Source: JAJCYK01 sp965212195 (GTDB lineage: Bacteria; Bacteroidota; Bacteroidia; Cytophagales; Cyclobacteriaceae). Taken from it: 64,000 bases of DNA. Location of the stretch: contig CBDBUW010000015.1 of the NCBI GenBank assembly GCA_965212195.1, positions 434,001 to 498,000 of the forward strand, in the 5' to 3' direction. Under the pieces are notes generated by a model that did not search any database, was not told where the DNA came from, and was given only the letters and a program-made list of their open reading frames with translations. Both the position numbers and the translations under genes were made by a program. Below are positions 27,141 through 36,377 of this stretch, piece after piece; position 1 is the stretch's first letter; every line of letters starts with the position of its first letter.

Positions 27141-27680
27141 ATGAAGCGTCGCCAAGCTATAAGAACTTCCGCTACCACTCTTTTGGGAATGGGGGCATTA
27201 CCTGGATTGTCGGTATGGCTTAAAAGCTGCGGGGTTGAACGTCTCACCAACTATCAGCCTTCCTATCTGTCAACCGCTCAATTCGATACGGTCTGGAAGC
27301 TGGCGGACATCATATTACCGCAAACCGATACTCCAGGAGCTTCGGAAGCCGGGGTGGCCCCTTATATTGACTTGCTTTTTCAATCCTATTTTCAGGAGGA
27401 CAAAAAAGCCCGCCTTGAATCCGGATTGAATTCATTCATGAAACAGTGTCAAGCCCAAGAGGGCAAATCCTTTATCAACCTTGACCCCAAAAAACAAGTA
27501 AGCTTTATGGAAGAGGTGCAATCCGGGGAATTTTTCAGCTCTTTCAAACAACTGGTGCTATGGGCTTTCTTTACTTCAGAGGTCGGGATGAAGAGCATGA
27601 ACTACCGACCGGTACCTGGACAACATCAAGGATGCATTACCATAGATGAAAGCGAAAAAAACCTTGTGGGGAATCGGTAA
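27141..27680 (+). CDS. gluconate 2-dehydrogenase subunit 3-family protein
   Basis: 179 residues when started at ATG 27141, which begins a twin-arginine-like signal (MKRRQAIRTSATTLLGMG); an upstream start at 27042 would put sequence before the signal and is rejected. The mature part matches the small subunit of membrane-bound GMC sugar/polyol dehydrogenases (QFDTVWKLADIILPQTDTPGA). It would escort its large subunit through the Tat pathway. The stop is two bases before the ATG of that subunit, so translation is probably coupled. A third cytochrome c subunit is not found here. Confidence 0.88.
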   Translation: MKRRQAIRTSATTLLGMGALPGLSVWLKSCGVERLTNYQPSYLSTAQFDTVWKLADIILPQTDTPGASEAGVAPYIDLLFQSYFQEDKKARLESGLNSFMKQCQAQEGKSFINLDPKKQVSFMEEVQSGEFFSSFKQLVLWAFFTSEVGMKSMNYRPVPGQHQGCITIDESEKNLVGNR

Positions 27681-27682
27681 AG

Positions 27683-29368
27683 ATGAAACTTCAAACACAA
27701 TACTTTGATGCTATAGTGATCGGTTCGGGGATGTCCGGAGGTTGGGCAGCTAAAGAACTTAGCGAAAAAGGCCTGAAAACCCTGGTTCTGGAACGTGGCC
27801 GTCAGGTTGAGCATATCAAGGATTATCCCACTACCAATAAAGCGCCTTGGGAATATAAATTCCGCAAACGTATCTCGAAGCAAACAGAAGAAGAATACCC
27901 CATCCAAAAACTGAAATACTGCTTTGACGAATCTACCAAGCATTTCTTTGCCAGCGACCGCAAACATCCTTATACCACCGATGAACACAGACCCGCGCGC
28001 CTTTATCGAAGTTTTAATGCCGGAGGTAAAAGCCTGATCTGGGCTCGACAAAGCTACCGCCTAAGCGATATCGATTTCGAGTCCAACCTTAAAGACGGCC
28101 ATGGGGTAGACTGGCCCCTACGGTATAGGGACATAGCCCCCTGGTACGACTATGTGGAAATATATATAGGAGTAAGTGGTAAAAACGAGGGATTAAAGCA
28201 ATTGCCAGATGGACACTTTCTGCCACCCATGGAACTCAATTGTGTAGAAAAACACTTCAAGGGAGCCGTGAAAGACAAGTTGGGACGCATGGTTACCATT
28301 GGCCGAACTGCACATCTTACGGTAGCGCACAACGGCCGGGGTCCCTGCCAATATCGTAATGTGTGTGAAACCGGCTGTCCCTACAGCGCGTATTTCAGCA
28401 GCGTAAGTGTCACATTGCCTGCCGCCCAGGTCACTGGCAACATGACCTTCAAACCCCATGCTATCGTGCATTCCATCATTTATGACGAGGAAAGTCGCAA
28501 AGCAAAGGGTGTACGAGTTATCAATGCTGAAACTAAAGAAACCAAGGAGTACTTCGCTAAGGTGATCTTCTTGTGCGCTTCAGCTCTTTCCAGTACCCGA
28601 ATCATGTTAAACAGCAAATCCCAGAGTTTCCCAAACGGCATTGCCAACAGTAGTGGGGTGCTTGGGCATTACCTTATGGACCATTGCGGTTATGGATTCT
28701 CGGCAGAGGTTGAAGGATTTAAAGACGGTTATTACAACGGTCACCGCCCCACTGGATTTTATGTACCTCGTTTCCAAAACGTTGACCAGCCAAGTCCTGA
28801 TTTTGTGAGAGGATTTGGATTTCAGGGAAGGGCCTACCGACAAAATTGGTCCCGGGGGAACAATCAGCAGGGATTTGGCGGTGATTTTAAGGATACTCTT
28901 ATGAAACCAGGTCCTTGGGGCATCAGTATGGGTTCGTTTGGCGAGATCTTGCCCTATTACGAAAACTTTGCACAACTCAATGAAGAGGTAAAAGATGAAT
29001 GGGGTATGCCGGTACTGCATATCAGCGGCGCTCTTGGTGAAAATGAAAAGGTCATGATTAACAAAATGGCAGAGGCCGCGGTGGAAATGTTTGAAGCAGC
29101 CGGCTTCAAGAATATCCAGATTGGTGATCCTGATAGTTACGTGCTGGGTCACAAGAGTCACGAAATGGGAACTGCTCGCATGGGCCGTGATCCTAAAACC
29201 TCAGTGCTGAACAAGTGGAATCAATGCCACGATGTTCCTAATCTTTTTGTAACCGACGGCTCCTTTATGACTTCGTCTGCCTGCCAGAACCCCTCACTCA
29301 GTTACATGGCCTTCACCGCCAGGGCAGCTGATTATGCGGTTGGACAACTAGCGCAGGGGCGGTTGTAA
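27683..29368 (+). CDS. GMC-family FAD oxidoreductase (large subunit)
   Basis: 561-residue flavoprotein dehydrogenase, probably of sugars or polyols, exported with its subunit-3 partner. The FAD-binding motif is VIGSGMSGGWAA (about 11-22) followed by VLERG. A cysteine triad CQYRNVCETGC (about 222-232) resembles the 3Fe-4S site of bacterial FAD glucose and fructose dehydrogenases. The C-terminus carries the GMC pattern HEMGTARMG, then VTDGSFMTSSACQNPSLSYM with the catalytic-region Asn. The large subunit itself has no signal peptide, consistent with hitch-hiker export. Related pairs oxidise the C3 hydroxyl of glycosides in some species; the substrate here is unknown. Confidence 0.92.
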   Translation: MKLQTQYFDAIVIGSGMSGGWAAKELSEKGLKTLVLERGRQVEHIKDYPTTNKAPWEYKFRKRISKQTEEEYPIQKLKYCFDESTKHFFASDRKHPYTTDEHRPARLYRSFNAGGKSLIWARQSYRLSDIDFESNLKDGHGVDWPLRYRDIAPWYDYVEIYIGVSGKNEGLKQLPDGHFLPPMELNCVEKHFKGAVKDKLGRMVTIGRTAHLTVAHNGRGPCQYRNVCETGCPYSAYFSSVSVTLPAAQVTGNMTFKPHAIVHSIIYDEESRKAKGVRVINAETKETKEYFAKVIFLCASALSSTRIMLNSKSQSFPNGIANSSGVLGHYLMDHCGYGFSAEVEGFKDGYYNGHRPTGFYVPRFQNVDQPSPDFVRGFGFQGRAYRQNWSRGNNQQGFGGDFKDTLMKPGPWGISMGSFGEILPYYENFAQLNEEVKDEWGMPVLHISGALGENEKVMINKMAEAAVEMFEAAGFKNIQIGDPDSYVLGHKSHEMGTARMGRDPKTSVLNKWNQCHDVPNLFVTDGSFMTSSACQNPSLSYMAFTARAADYAVGQLAQGRL

Positions 29369-29377
29369 TTACGGCTG

Positions 29378-29389
29378 CCTGCCGGCAGG
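29378..29389. repeat. 12-bp perfect palindrome CCTGCCGGCAGG
   Basis: Located 10 bases after the GMC stop. Could form a short hairpin, but no T-run follows, so a terminator role is not supported. Confidence 0.4.
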
Positions 29390-29597
29390 AATTGGGAAAA
29401 ACGATTAACGAATTTACGAGTGGAAGTCAGCATAGTTTCTAAAATCGCCAATCTCCAATCTTCAATTTCTAAGTCTCAAAGTCCCTTAGCAGGTGACTCA
29501 GAGGGGGAGGGTTATAGATAGGACGGTCCGCTCCTTGTTGCTATGCAATACCATTTAATTTAATATATTCAAATACCAACCATTAAAAGCTCTGAGC

Positions 29598-30641
29598 ATG
29601 AAACCAATACTGACTATCTCATTAATAGCTGTGGTCCTATGCGGGTGCGCCCTCCCCCAGGAGAAGGCGGAAGAAACCATGGCCAGCAACTATTTAGACT
29701 ACTCCGGCCGTGATGATGTTTTAAGTGGAGGAGTTGCCATGATCCCTATTAAAACCTCCGTCGGTGAATTTAAAGTGTGGACCAAGAGAGTAGGGAATAA
29801 TCCGGATATGAAAGTGCTATTGCTGCACGGAGGTCCGGGGGCTACTCATGAATATTTCGAAGCATTTGACTCCTTCTTTCCCAATGCGGAGATCGAATAC
29901 TACTATTACGACCAACTGGAATCAGCTTACAGTGACCAGCCTAACGACAGCACTTTATGGAGTATAGAGCGATATGTGGATGAGGTGGAGCAGGTAAGAA
30001 TAGCGCTGGGGCTGGGCAAATCAAACTTCTACCTGCTGGGGAGTTCCTGGGGTGGAATTTTATGTATGGAATATGCCCTGCGGCATCAAGAAAATTTGAA
30101 AGGTCTTATTGTTTCCAATATGATGTCGTCTGTGCCAGAGTATAATAAATATGCCAATGAAGTATTAGGTCCTCAGTTGCCGCCGGAGGTGCTAAAGGAG
30201 ATACGTGAATTGGAAGCCAAAGGAGAATACACCAATCCCCGCTACAGCGAGCTGCTATTCACTCACTACTACACAGAACATGTGCTTAGGATGCCTTTGG
30301 ATCAATGGCCGGACCCTGTTAACCGAGCCTTTGCCAAAATGAGTGTTGATTTATATGTGACCATGCAGGGACCTAGTGAATTTGGGATCGTGGGTGACGC
30401 AAAGTTAAAGAATTGGGATATCAGTGGTGAGCTTGCCAAAATAACCGTACCCACCTTGATGATTGGAGGGGCCTATGATACCATGGATCCCAAACACATG
30501 GAGTGGATGGCTTCACAGGTGCAAAACGGTCGCTACCTACACTGTGCCCAAGGCAGTCATCTGGCCATGTATGACGATCAGGAAACCTACTTCAAAGGAC
30601 TTATTCAGTTCATTAAAGAGGTGGACCAGGGAGGGATATAA
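29598..30641 (+). CDS. proline iminopeptidase-family alpha/beta hydrolase, lipoprotein
   Basis: 347 residues. The N-terminus is a lipoprotein signal (IAVVLCGCALPQ), placing it on a membrane facing the periplasm. S33-type motifs: LLHGGPGATHEYF near residue 75, elbow GSSWGG with Ser150, and catalytic His in QGSHLAMY near residue 318. Enzymes with this pattern release N-terminal proline or act on amide esters; a proline-specific peptidase is the likeliest assignment. A VanZ-like gene follows 31 bases later on the same strand. Confidence 0.88.
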   Translation: MKPILTISLIAVVLCGCALPQEKAEETMASNYLDYSGRDDVLSGGVAMIPIKTSVGEFKVWTKRVGNNPDMKVLLLHGGPGATHEYFEAFDSFFPNAEIEYYYYDQLESAYSDQPNDSTLWSIERYVDEVEQVRIALGLGKSNFYLLGSSWGGILCMEYALRHQENLKGLIVSNMMSSVPEYNKYANEVLGPQLPPEVLKEIRELEAKGEYTNPRYSELLFTHYYTEHVLRMPLDQWPDPVNRAFAKMSVDLYVTMQGPSEFGIVGDAKLKNWDISGELAKITVPTLMIGGAYDTMDPKHMEWMASQVQNGRYLHCAQGSHLAMYDDQETYFKGLIQFIKEVDQGGI

Positions 30642-30672
30642 TTACGAAATACGAACTAGGGATTACCATTGA

Positions 30673-31221
30673 ATGATCGCTTTCACCTCCAAAAGAGAAA
30701 AGAATCTGTGGCTGTGGGCTCTGATTGTGCTACTGGTGATCTACTCCACTTTATGGCTAACGGGCTTGTTGGCGGAAATCCTTGCTGAAAACACTCTTTT
30801 AACCATTTCGTTTGTCATGGGGTTGCTGCTAATCGCTATAACTGTTATTGGCAGCGGGTTGGTGAAAGAGGGTAAATGGCAGGACCTATGGTTGGTAGTA
30901 GGCGTGGTGGCCGTCTACGGTATGATTCTGGTGCGTCTGGGAATACCAGAACGTTCACATCTAATTGAATACAGTGTCTTGGCACTGCTGATCTATGGTG
31001 CCCTGCGAGAGCGGAAAAAAAACGGAGGGAAGATATTCATGCCGCCTTTGATTGCCATACTGGTCACTGCCCTCTTGGGGGTTATCGACGAAATGATACA
31101 AATCCTGATACCGAATCGAGTGTACGATCCACAAGATATCCTGTTCAATACTTTAGCCGCTATTTTGGCAGTGGGTACATTTCAATTTTTACGGTGGATT
31201 CGTAATCGTTTCGGAAGCTAA
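30673..31221 (+). CDS. VanZ-family membrane protein
   Basis: 182 residues with about five membrane helices (about 13-33, 42-60, 73-88, 95-110, 120-140 and a last one near 155-172). The VanZ-like signature is seen: HLIEYSVLALLIYGAL, then GVIDEMIQILIPNRVYDPQDILFNT. VanZ confers low-level teicoplanin resistance in enterococci, but most relatives have no known role. No glycopeptide-resistance genes are nearby. The upstream ATG follows the hydrolase stop by 31 bases. Confidence 0.85.
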   Translation: MIAFTSKREKNLWLWALIVLLVIYSTLWLTGLLAEILAENTLLTISFVMGLLLIAITVIGSGLVKEGKWQDLWLVVGVVAVYGMILVRLGIPERSHLIEYSVLALLIYGALRERKKNGGKIFMPPLIAILVTALLGVIDEMIQILIPNRVYDPQDILFNTLAAILAVGTFQFLRWIRNRFGS

Positions 31222-31376
31222 GATTTTCAAACATTTGAATGACATCTTTACTTTTTTGTTATATACTTTCGGATACCTTACCTTATTCTTAACAAATCAC
31301 GGTTATAGGTAAGGAAATTCTCCATGCTAGTGGGATTACTACAGGCTTTCCTTTTTTCAATGATTGATTTTAAAGT

Positions 31377-33266
31377 ATGCAATTAAATCAATACAGCTGG
31401 GATCCAATAAACGATCTGATTGCCGAAGGTGCATTCGCTGAAGTTTTTAGGGCGAAGGACAATAATACCATTGGGCGTAAGGTAGCGCTTAAAGTTTATA
31501 AGGAAGCTGTAACCAAAGGAACTGCCGGCAGTTCCGGACAAAAAAAATATACTCTGGAGAAGGAATTCGGTAAAGTTGACGGCCTTTCTCATACCAATAT
31601 CATTTCTTATTACGGATTGAACTATCTGAAAAACCCCGATGCACTAGGGCGGATGTCGAGCTACCCGGTGATCATCATGGAATATGCCAGCGAGGGAACA
31701 CTTAAAGACTTCATGAGCAGCAACCCTACTAGTGGGGAGATCAAAAAAATTATTGTCGACATCATTAAGGGAGTTGCTTATTTGCACAGTGAAGGCATTA
31801 TACACAGGGATCTGAAACCGGGCAACATTCTGATCACCAAAAACCGTAAAGGTGAGCCCGTGGCTAAAATCACGGATTTTGGGATAAGTCGCGATATACT
31901 CACCGAGCAAACCCTAGAACAGTCCATGACTTCAGGTGTGGGCACTCCGCACTACATGGCCCCAGAACAGTTCTTTAAGAAGAAATTCGGACTCAATGGT
32001 GAACTCAGTGAACGAACGGACATCTGGGCGGTTGGGGTAATAATTTTTTGGCTGCTCACTGGAAAACTTCCCTTTGGAAACGGCCAAAATGATTATGACG
32101 AAGTGCGGAATGCAATTGTTGCGGAGAAGTACCCAAAGGACGGCTTGGAGAACAGCTATAGTGACATAATAGAAGCTTGCTTACAAAAAAATGCCGGGGA
32201 AAGGTGTGGAAATGTTCTTGATTTGCTGAATTCCTTTAAGGGTCTGGACCATACAATGGTCCCACAATTTCCACCTGCTGAAGAATCTGGGAAGCGTAGT
32301 GAATATACTTCGGAGAATGATCAATTAACTGAGATTCGGGGATCTCATAGTCACCTCCCTGATAAAGAATCAAGCCATTCGGGTAAACCTAACACCACCG
32401 TTATCAAAGCTACTATATTTAGTATCGTCAGCCTTCTAGGTATAGGAGTCCTGGTCTTCAGTGAAAGAGGTAGCACTACAGAAAATGCATGGGAGGTATG
32501 GGATGAGCTCTGGGTAATCGTGTATTCGTTGTGTAGCGTGGTTTCATTTTGGCCCATCTATAGGCCGAAGTTTTCACCAGGAATTTGGCAATACCTTTCT
32601 CTGGGCTTAGTAACTGCTGTTTCAATTACCCTGGGTGCAACATTTTCTCTAGGAGTTAATTTCCTTGCTTTAAGTGTGGAACAAGTATTGATAGTCCTAT
32701 ACATCGTAGTTTTTCACACCGGTTTTTTTCTTTGGTTAGGTTTAAGTTATTATCGTAATACTACTGTTGATACCCCTTGGGTAGTGATTGTTGGCTTCAT
32801 TGCGTTACACCTGATCACCTACTATTTACCACTGATTAATGAATCGGCCAGTAATGTTTATATTACTATGGTTTTATTCAGTATAGGAAGTTTTACTTAC
32901 TTACCGAATATCTTTGTATTAGCCGTCTTATTTATCTGTTGCGGTTCGGAAATTACCAAACACCGAAAGTGGGTGATTGGAATGGCTTCAATTTCAGTAG
33001 TCCTTATGTCTCTGTGGTGGTTATTGTTGGATTCAGAGAATAATTATACCATGATGCTTTTTAAGCTATGGGACACTTCTGGTAGCATTAAGGATCTAAA
33101 TGTTGGATACTATATCTGGTATTTATCGAATTACGCTTTTCTAGGTTTTGCCGTTAAACGTGCTATTAGGGGTTCCGCATGGGAACGCTATTATTGGCCA
33201 GCATTAATTGGGATTAGTGTTATTTTGCTAGTAAGTTTTATAATTAATGCCTCCAAAGCTATTTAA
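31377..33266 (+). CDS. Hanks-type Ser/Thr protein kinase with multi-span membrane domain
   Basis: 629 residues. The kinase domain occupies about 12-295: glycine loop AEGAFAEVF, Lys39 in ALKVYK, HRDLKPGN with catalytic Asp145, TDFGIS with Asp167, and APEQF in the activation segment. A polar linker (about 297-340) leads to some nine membrane helices (about 345-625). The catalytic motifs are intact. Hanks-type kinases are not frequent in Bacteroidota, and a multi-span C-terminus instead of a single helix with PASTA or similar sensors is unusual. No phosphatase is adjacent, and the signal sensed is unknown. Confidence 0.88.
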   Translation: MQLNQYSWDPINDLIAEGAFAEVFRAKDNNTIGRKVALKVYKEAVTKGTAGSSGQKKYTLEKEFGKVDGLSHTNIISYYGLNYLKNPDALGRMSSYPVIIMEYASEGTLKDFMSSNPTSGEIKKIIVDIIKGVAYLHSEGIIHRDLKPGNILITKNRKGEPVAKITDFGISRDILTEQTLEQSMTSGVGTPHYMAPEQFFKKKFGLNGELSERTDIWAVGVIIFWLLTGKLPFGNGQNDYDEVRNAIVAEKYPKDGLENSYSDIIEACLQKNAGERCGNVLDLLNSFKGLDHTMVPQFPPAEESGKRSEYTSENDQLTEIRGSHSHLPDKESSHSGKPNTTVIKATIFSIVSLLGIGVLVFSERGSTTENAWEVWDELWVIVYSLCSVVSFWPIYRPKFSPGIWQYLSLGLVTAVSITLGATFSLGVNFLALSVEQVLIVLYIVVFHTGFFLWLGLSYYRNTTVDTPWVVIVGFIALHLITYYLPLINESASNVYITMVLFSIGSFTYLPNIFVLAVLFICCGSEITKHRKWVIGMASISVVLMSLWWLLLDSENNYTMMLFKLWDTSGSIKDLNVGYYIWYLSNYAFLGFAVKRAIRGSAWERYYWPALIGISVILLVSFIINASKAI

Positions 33267-33321
33267 ACTAACAGCTAAATTCAGAGGCGAAAAAATTCAA
33301 CGAACAAATAGAGCTTTATAC

Positions 33322-33690
33322 ATGAAATTAGGCAACTTTTCTATCAGCCTGAGTGTCAAGGACCTCCAGGCGTCAAAGTCTTTTTATGAACATCTGGGAT
33401 TTTCGGTCTTCGCCGGTGATCAGGAAGGCTATGTTATTATGAAGAACGGGTCGGCCATTATCGGTTTGTTCCAGGGAATGTTTGAGGGCAACATCCTCAC
33501 CTTCAATCCGGGGTGGGATGAGAACGCCCAAAAACTGGAGTCTTTTGATGATATCAGGGATATCCAGAAGCATCTCAAGGAAAAAGGTGTGTCCCTTATG
33601 ACAGAAGCGGATGAAAACAGCAGCGGGCCCGCCAGTGCAATGGTGGTAGATCCCGATGGGAATGCCATTCTTCTGGATCAGCACGTATAA
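33322..33690 (+). CDS. VOC (glyoxalase/bleomycin resistance) family protein
   Basis: 122 residues from ATG 33322; an ATG at 33247 in the same frame overlaps the kinase gene and adds a basic stretch not typical of the family, so the later start is preferred. It has one beta-alpha-beta-beta-beta vicinal-oxygen-chelate repeat pair: FSISLSVKDLQASKSFYEHL at the start and AMVVDPDGNAILLDQ at the end. The Glu/His metal ligands of glyoxalase I are not clearly placed, so activity is uncertain. Three other VOC genes lie in this window. Confidence 0.82.
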   Translation: MKLGNFSISLSVKDLQASKSFYEHLGFSVFAGDQEGYVIMKNGSAIIGLFQGMFEGNILTFNPGWDENAQKLESFDDIRDIQKHLKEKGVSLMTEADENSSGPASAMVVDPDGNAILLDQHV

Positions 33691-33775
33691 CCAAAATTAC
33701 GAATTACGAAAGACGAATCGGGTATATCAGTTGCTGACTTGAGTAGACGGGCAGTATTCGTTTTAACCAGGAATT

Positions 33776-35056
33776 ATGAAATCAACTTTTACTATCATTT
33801 CTACTTTGTTGGCACTGGCGCTCAGCGCACAAACCAACACTCATCAAAAATCCCCAGCCCTCAGTGAGGCATCTCCAGCTAGTGTAGGCATGTCGGCGGA
33901 AAGGCTTGGCCGTATTGATGCTATGCTGCAAGAAGCAATCGATAGCCAAGCAATTCCCGGCGCGGTAGCATTGATAGCCCGTCGGGGTAAGATTGTTTAT
34001 TTCAAGGCATTTGGGAGGGCAAACGCTGAAAAACGCAAACTGAAAACGGACGATATATTCAGGATCGCCTCCCAAACCAAAGCCATCACTTCCACTGCTG
34101 TCATGATGCTCTGGGAAGAGAGCAGGTTCCAATTGGATGACCCCATCTCCAAGTTCATTCCGGAATTTAAAAACCCTCAAGTGTTAGATACGCTCTACCC
34201 GGACGGCACCTACAAAACCATTCCGGCAAAAAACGAGATCAGCATTCGACATTTACTAACCCACACCTCGGGCATAGGCTATGGGGTGATCGATGTGGAC
34301 CAGCGTTTTAAAAGGATCTACAAAGAAGCTGGTATCACCGATCTCTATACCACGGAAGATATTACCATTGAGCAAAGCGTGAAGAAATTGGCACGGTTAC
34401 CCCTGCATCACAATCCTGGCGACGATTACGTCTATAGTGAAGGATTGGATGTGTTAGGCTATTTTATAGAGACCGTATCCGGGGTGCCACTTAACCAGTT
34501 TTTCAGGACCAGGATCTTCGATCCTCTAGGGATGGAAGATACCTGGTTTTACCTACCCGATGGCAAGCACCAGCGGCTGGTGGAGGTGCAGACCCTGAAT
34601 AAGGGAAAATGGGAAAAATATCCGGTCACTTTTTACGACACTGATTATCCCATTAAAGGCGCCAAGAGGTTTTATTCGGGAGGCGCCGGACTTTCCAGCA
34701 CCGCTAAGGACTACGCCACTTTCTTGCAGATGTATTTGAATAACGGGGAACTCAATGGGGTTCGTTTGTTGAGCCGTACCACGGTACAGGCTATCATGGC
34801 CAATCATATAGGGGACATATGGGATCCCGGGGCTTACCTAGGTCTGGCTTTTGGTATAGTGGACCAGCACGGACAAAATATGGGAGGCCGAAGCAGCAAA
34901 GGTACTTTCGAGTGGGGTGGATACTTCAATACCCAATACTTTGCCGATCCACAAGAGAAGATCATTGGAATATTAATGAAGCAAACGCAAAATACCCCTA
35001 CGGACCACACGGGATGGAAATTCCGCCAGTTGGTGGGACAGGCGGTAGATGACTGA
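33776..35056 (+). CDS. serine hydrolase, beta-lactamase class C fold, secreted
   Basis: 426 residues with a signal peptide ending ALSAQ (about 18). Catalytic motifs: SQTK with Ser99 and Lys102, and YSEGLD with Tyr220. Motif 3 is probably FEWGGYF near residue 378, again not KTG. The domain starts GRIDAMLQEAIDSQAIPGAVALIAR, typical of esterase/D-aminopeptidase-like relatives. A second, distant hydrolase of this fold lies at 15872-17251. Substrate unknown. Confidence 0.88.
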   Translation: MKSTFTIISTLLALALSAQTNTHQKSPALSEASPASVGMSAERLGRIDAMLQEAIDSQAIPGAVALIARRGKIVYFKAFGRANAEKRKLKTDDIFRIASQTKAITSTAVMMLWEESRFQLDDPISKFIPEFKNPQVLDTLYPDGTYKTIPAKNEISIRHLLTHTSGIGYGVIDVDQRFKRIYKEAGITDLYTTEDITIEQSVKKLARLPLHHNPGDDYVYSEGLDVLGYFIETVSGVPLNQFFRTRIFDPLGMEDTWFYLPDGKHQRLVEVQTLNKGKWEKYPVTFYDTDYPIKGAKRFYSGGAGLSSTAKDYATFLQMYLNNGELNGVRLLSRTTVQAIMANHIGDIWDPGAYLGLAFGIVDQHGQNMGGRSSKGTFEWGGYFNTQYFADPQEKIIGILMKQTQNTPTDHTGWKFRQLVGQAVDD

Positions 35057-35159
35057 TAAATAGGAATTACAAATTGGAAGAGAACATTTAGCGGACTTAA
35101 TAAAATTTTCCATAGGTGTAATAATCTCAAACTTTAGCCACTAATAAAGAAAAACCACA

Positions 35160-35651
35160 GTGAGCAGGGATTTCTACACTTCTTCGATCTTGCCCTTTGC
35201 GGCCATCATTATCAAGATCTGCCGGGCCTATACCAACACAACGGAGGATTTTGAGGATTACTATCAGGAGGTGTGCCTACAGATCTGGCGCAGCAAAGAC
35301 AATTTCAATCAAAAATCTGAGTGGTCGACCTGGATCTATCGCATTGCCTTAAATGTTTGCTTAACCTTACTAAAGAAAAAGAAGAACAAACATCAGCATT
35401 TTGCTTCCGACTATAATCCCCTGGACCAAACTGCGGAAAACCAGGCATTTGCCGATGAATCTCTGAACCTGTTATACGACGCCATCCGGCAATTATCCGA
35501 AATAGACCGGGGGATCATACTACTGTATCTGGAAGAGAGATCCTACCAGGAGATCGCGGATATTTTTGATACAAATACCAATAACATTGGTGTGCGCATT
35601 AAACGAATAAAAGAAAGATTAAAAAAAATATTAAATGGAACGATCAATTGA
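35160..35651 (+). CDS. ECF-type RNA polymerase sigma factor
   Basis: 163 residues beginning with GTG at 35160; no earlier ATG is available. Region 2 (about 15-85) has FEDYYQEVCLQIWRSKDNF and the W-rich WSTWIYRIALN promoter-melting helix. A lysine-rich linker follows. Region 4 (about 105-155) has LSEIDRGIILLYLEERSYQEIADIFDTN with a helix-turn-helix. It has no C-terminal extension. The next gene, a four-helix membrane protein, overlaps it by 17 bases and may act as its regulator, as seen in other sigma/membrane-protein pairs. Confidence 0.92.
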   Translation: MSRDFYTSSILPFAAIIIKICRAYTNTTEDFEDYYQEVCLQIWRSKDNFNQKSEWSTWIYRIALNVCLTLLKKKKNKHQHFASDYNPLDQTAENQAFADESLNLLYDAIRQLSEIDRGIILLYLEERSYQEIADIFDTNTNNIGVRIKRIKERLKKILNGTIN

Positions 35652-36258
35652 AGCAATCTGGAAGAACGGTTTTATGAATAAGGACGCTTTAGTGGTACCA
35701 ATGCTTAATGACCTGTACAATCAAAAATCCCAACACCTGATAGGACGGCTTCTGAGGATCATGAAAATTGATCTTTGGACTCTGATTCCAATTACCTTAT
35801 TGATACTGGCCTGGTTCATTTATGACGGTCAGTTTTGGGTGGGCATCTCTTATCTGGTAATATGTGCGGTTTTATTCAGGGTAGCTTGGCAGAAGTTACA
35901 GGAGTTTGAGAACATTGACTACAACGTCAACTGCTACCAGTATCTAAAGTCCATAGACGAATGGCTAAAGGGCGCGGTGAGGTTTTACGTAAGAATCATC
36001 CGTTATGGTACGCCAATTTACTTAGTACTAGTGGTAGTACTTTCTTTAGTGACAACACAAGACAAGAGCATTCAGGAGTTCATGGGGGAATTGAGTTTTC
36101 CTGAAGGGTTGCTGGTACTGACGGTGCCTTTGGCAGCCTCCATAGTGGCAGTGAGTTTTTATAAACTAATGTATAGAGTGGTTTATGGTACAATAACCAA
36201 TAAGATCACCGATATGCTACGGGATATGGAAGAATTAAAGACTGTTGAAAGATTATAG
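35635..36258 (+). CDS. membrane protein, putative regulator of the adjacent sigma factor
   Basis: 207 residues with a cytoplasmic N-terminal part (about 1-47), a helical pair (about 48-83), a second pair (about 120-140 and 158-182) and a short charged tail. It starts inside the sigma-factor gene (17-base overlap), which strongly suggests coupled translation. It has no zinc-binding anti-sigma motif (HxxxCxxC), so the anti-sigma role is inferred from position only. Confidence 0.7.
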   Translation: MERSIEAIWKNGFMNKDALVVPMLNDLYNQKSQHLIGRLLRIMKIDLWTLIPITLLILAWFIYDGQFWVGISYLVICAVLFRVAWQKLQEFENIDYNVNCYQYLKSIDEWLKGAVRFYVRIIRYGTPIYLVLVVVLSLVTTQDKSIQEFMGELSFPEGLLVLTVPLAASIVAVSFYKLMYRVVYGTITNKITDMLRDMEELKTVERL

Positions 36259-36377
36259 ATTGTAGAATTGAAGACTCGCTATCTCTAATCAAACACGGAT
36301 ATTTACTATATTGAATAAAGTGTGAGTGCAGGAGCAACTCTACACATGGGTAATTCACTTTCCATAATATTCCTATC

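Noticed and set aside
28607..29161. 184-codon open frame on the minus strand
   Set aside because: It lies entirely opposite the well-supported GMC oxidoreductase gene and its product shows no recognisable motif; long antisense frames are expected with this codon usage.
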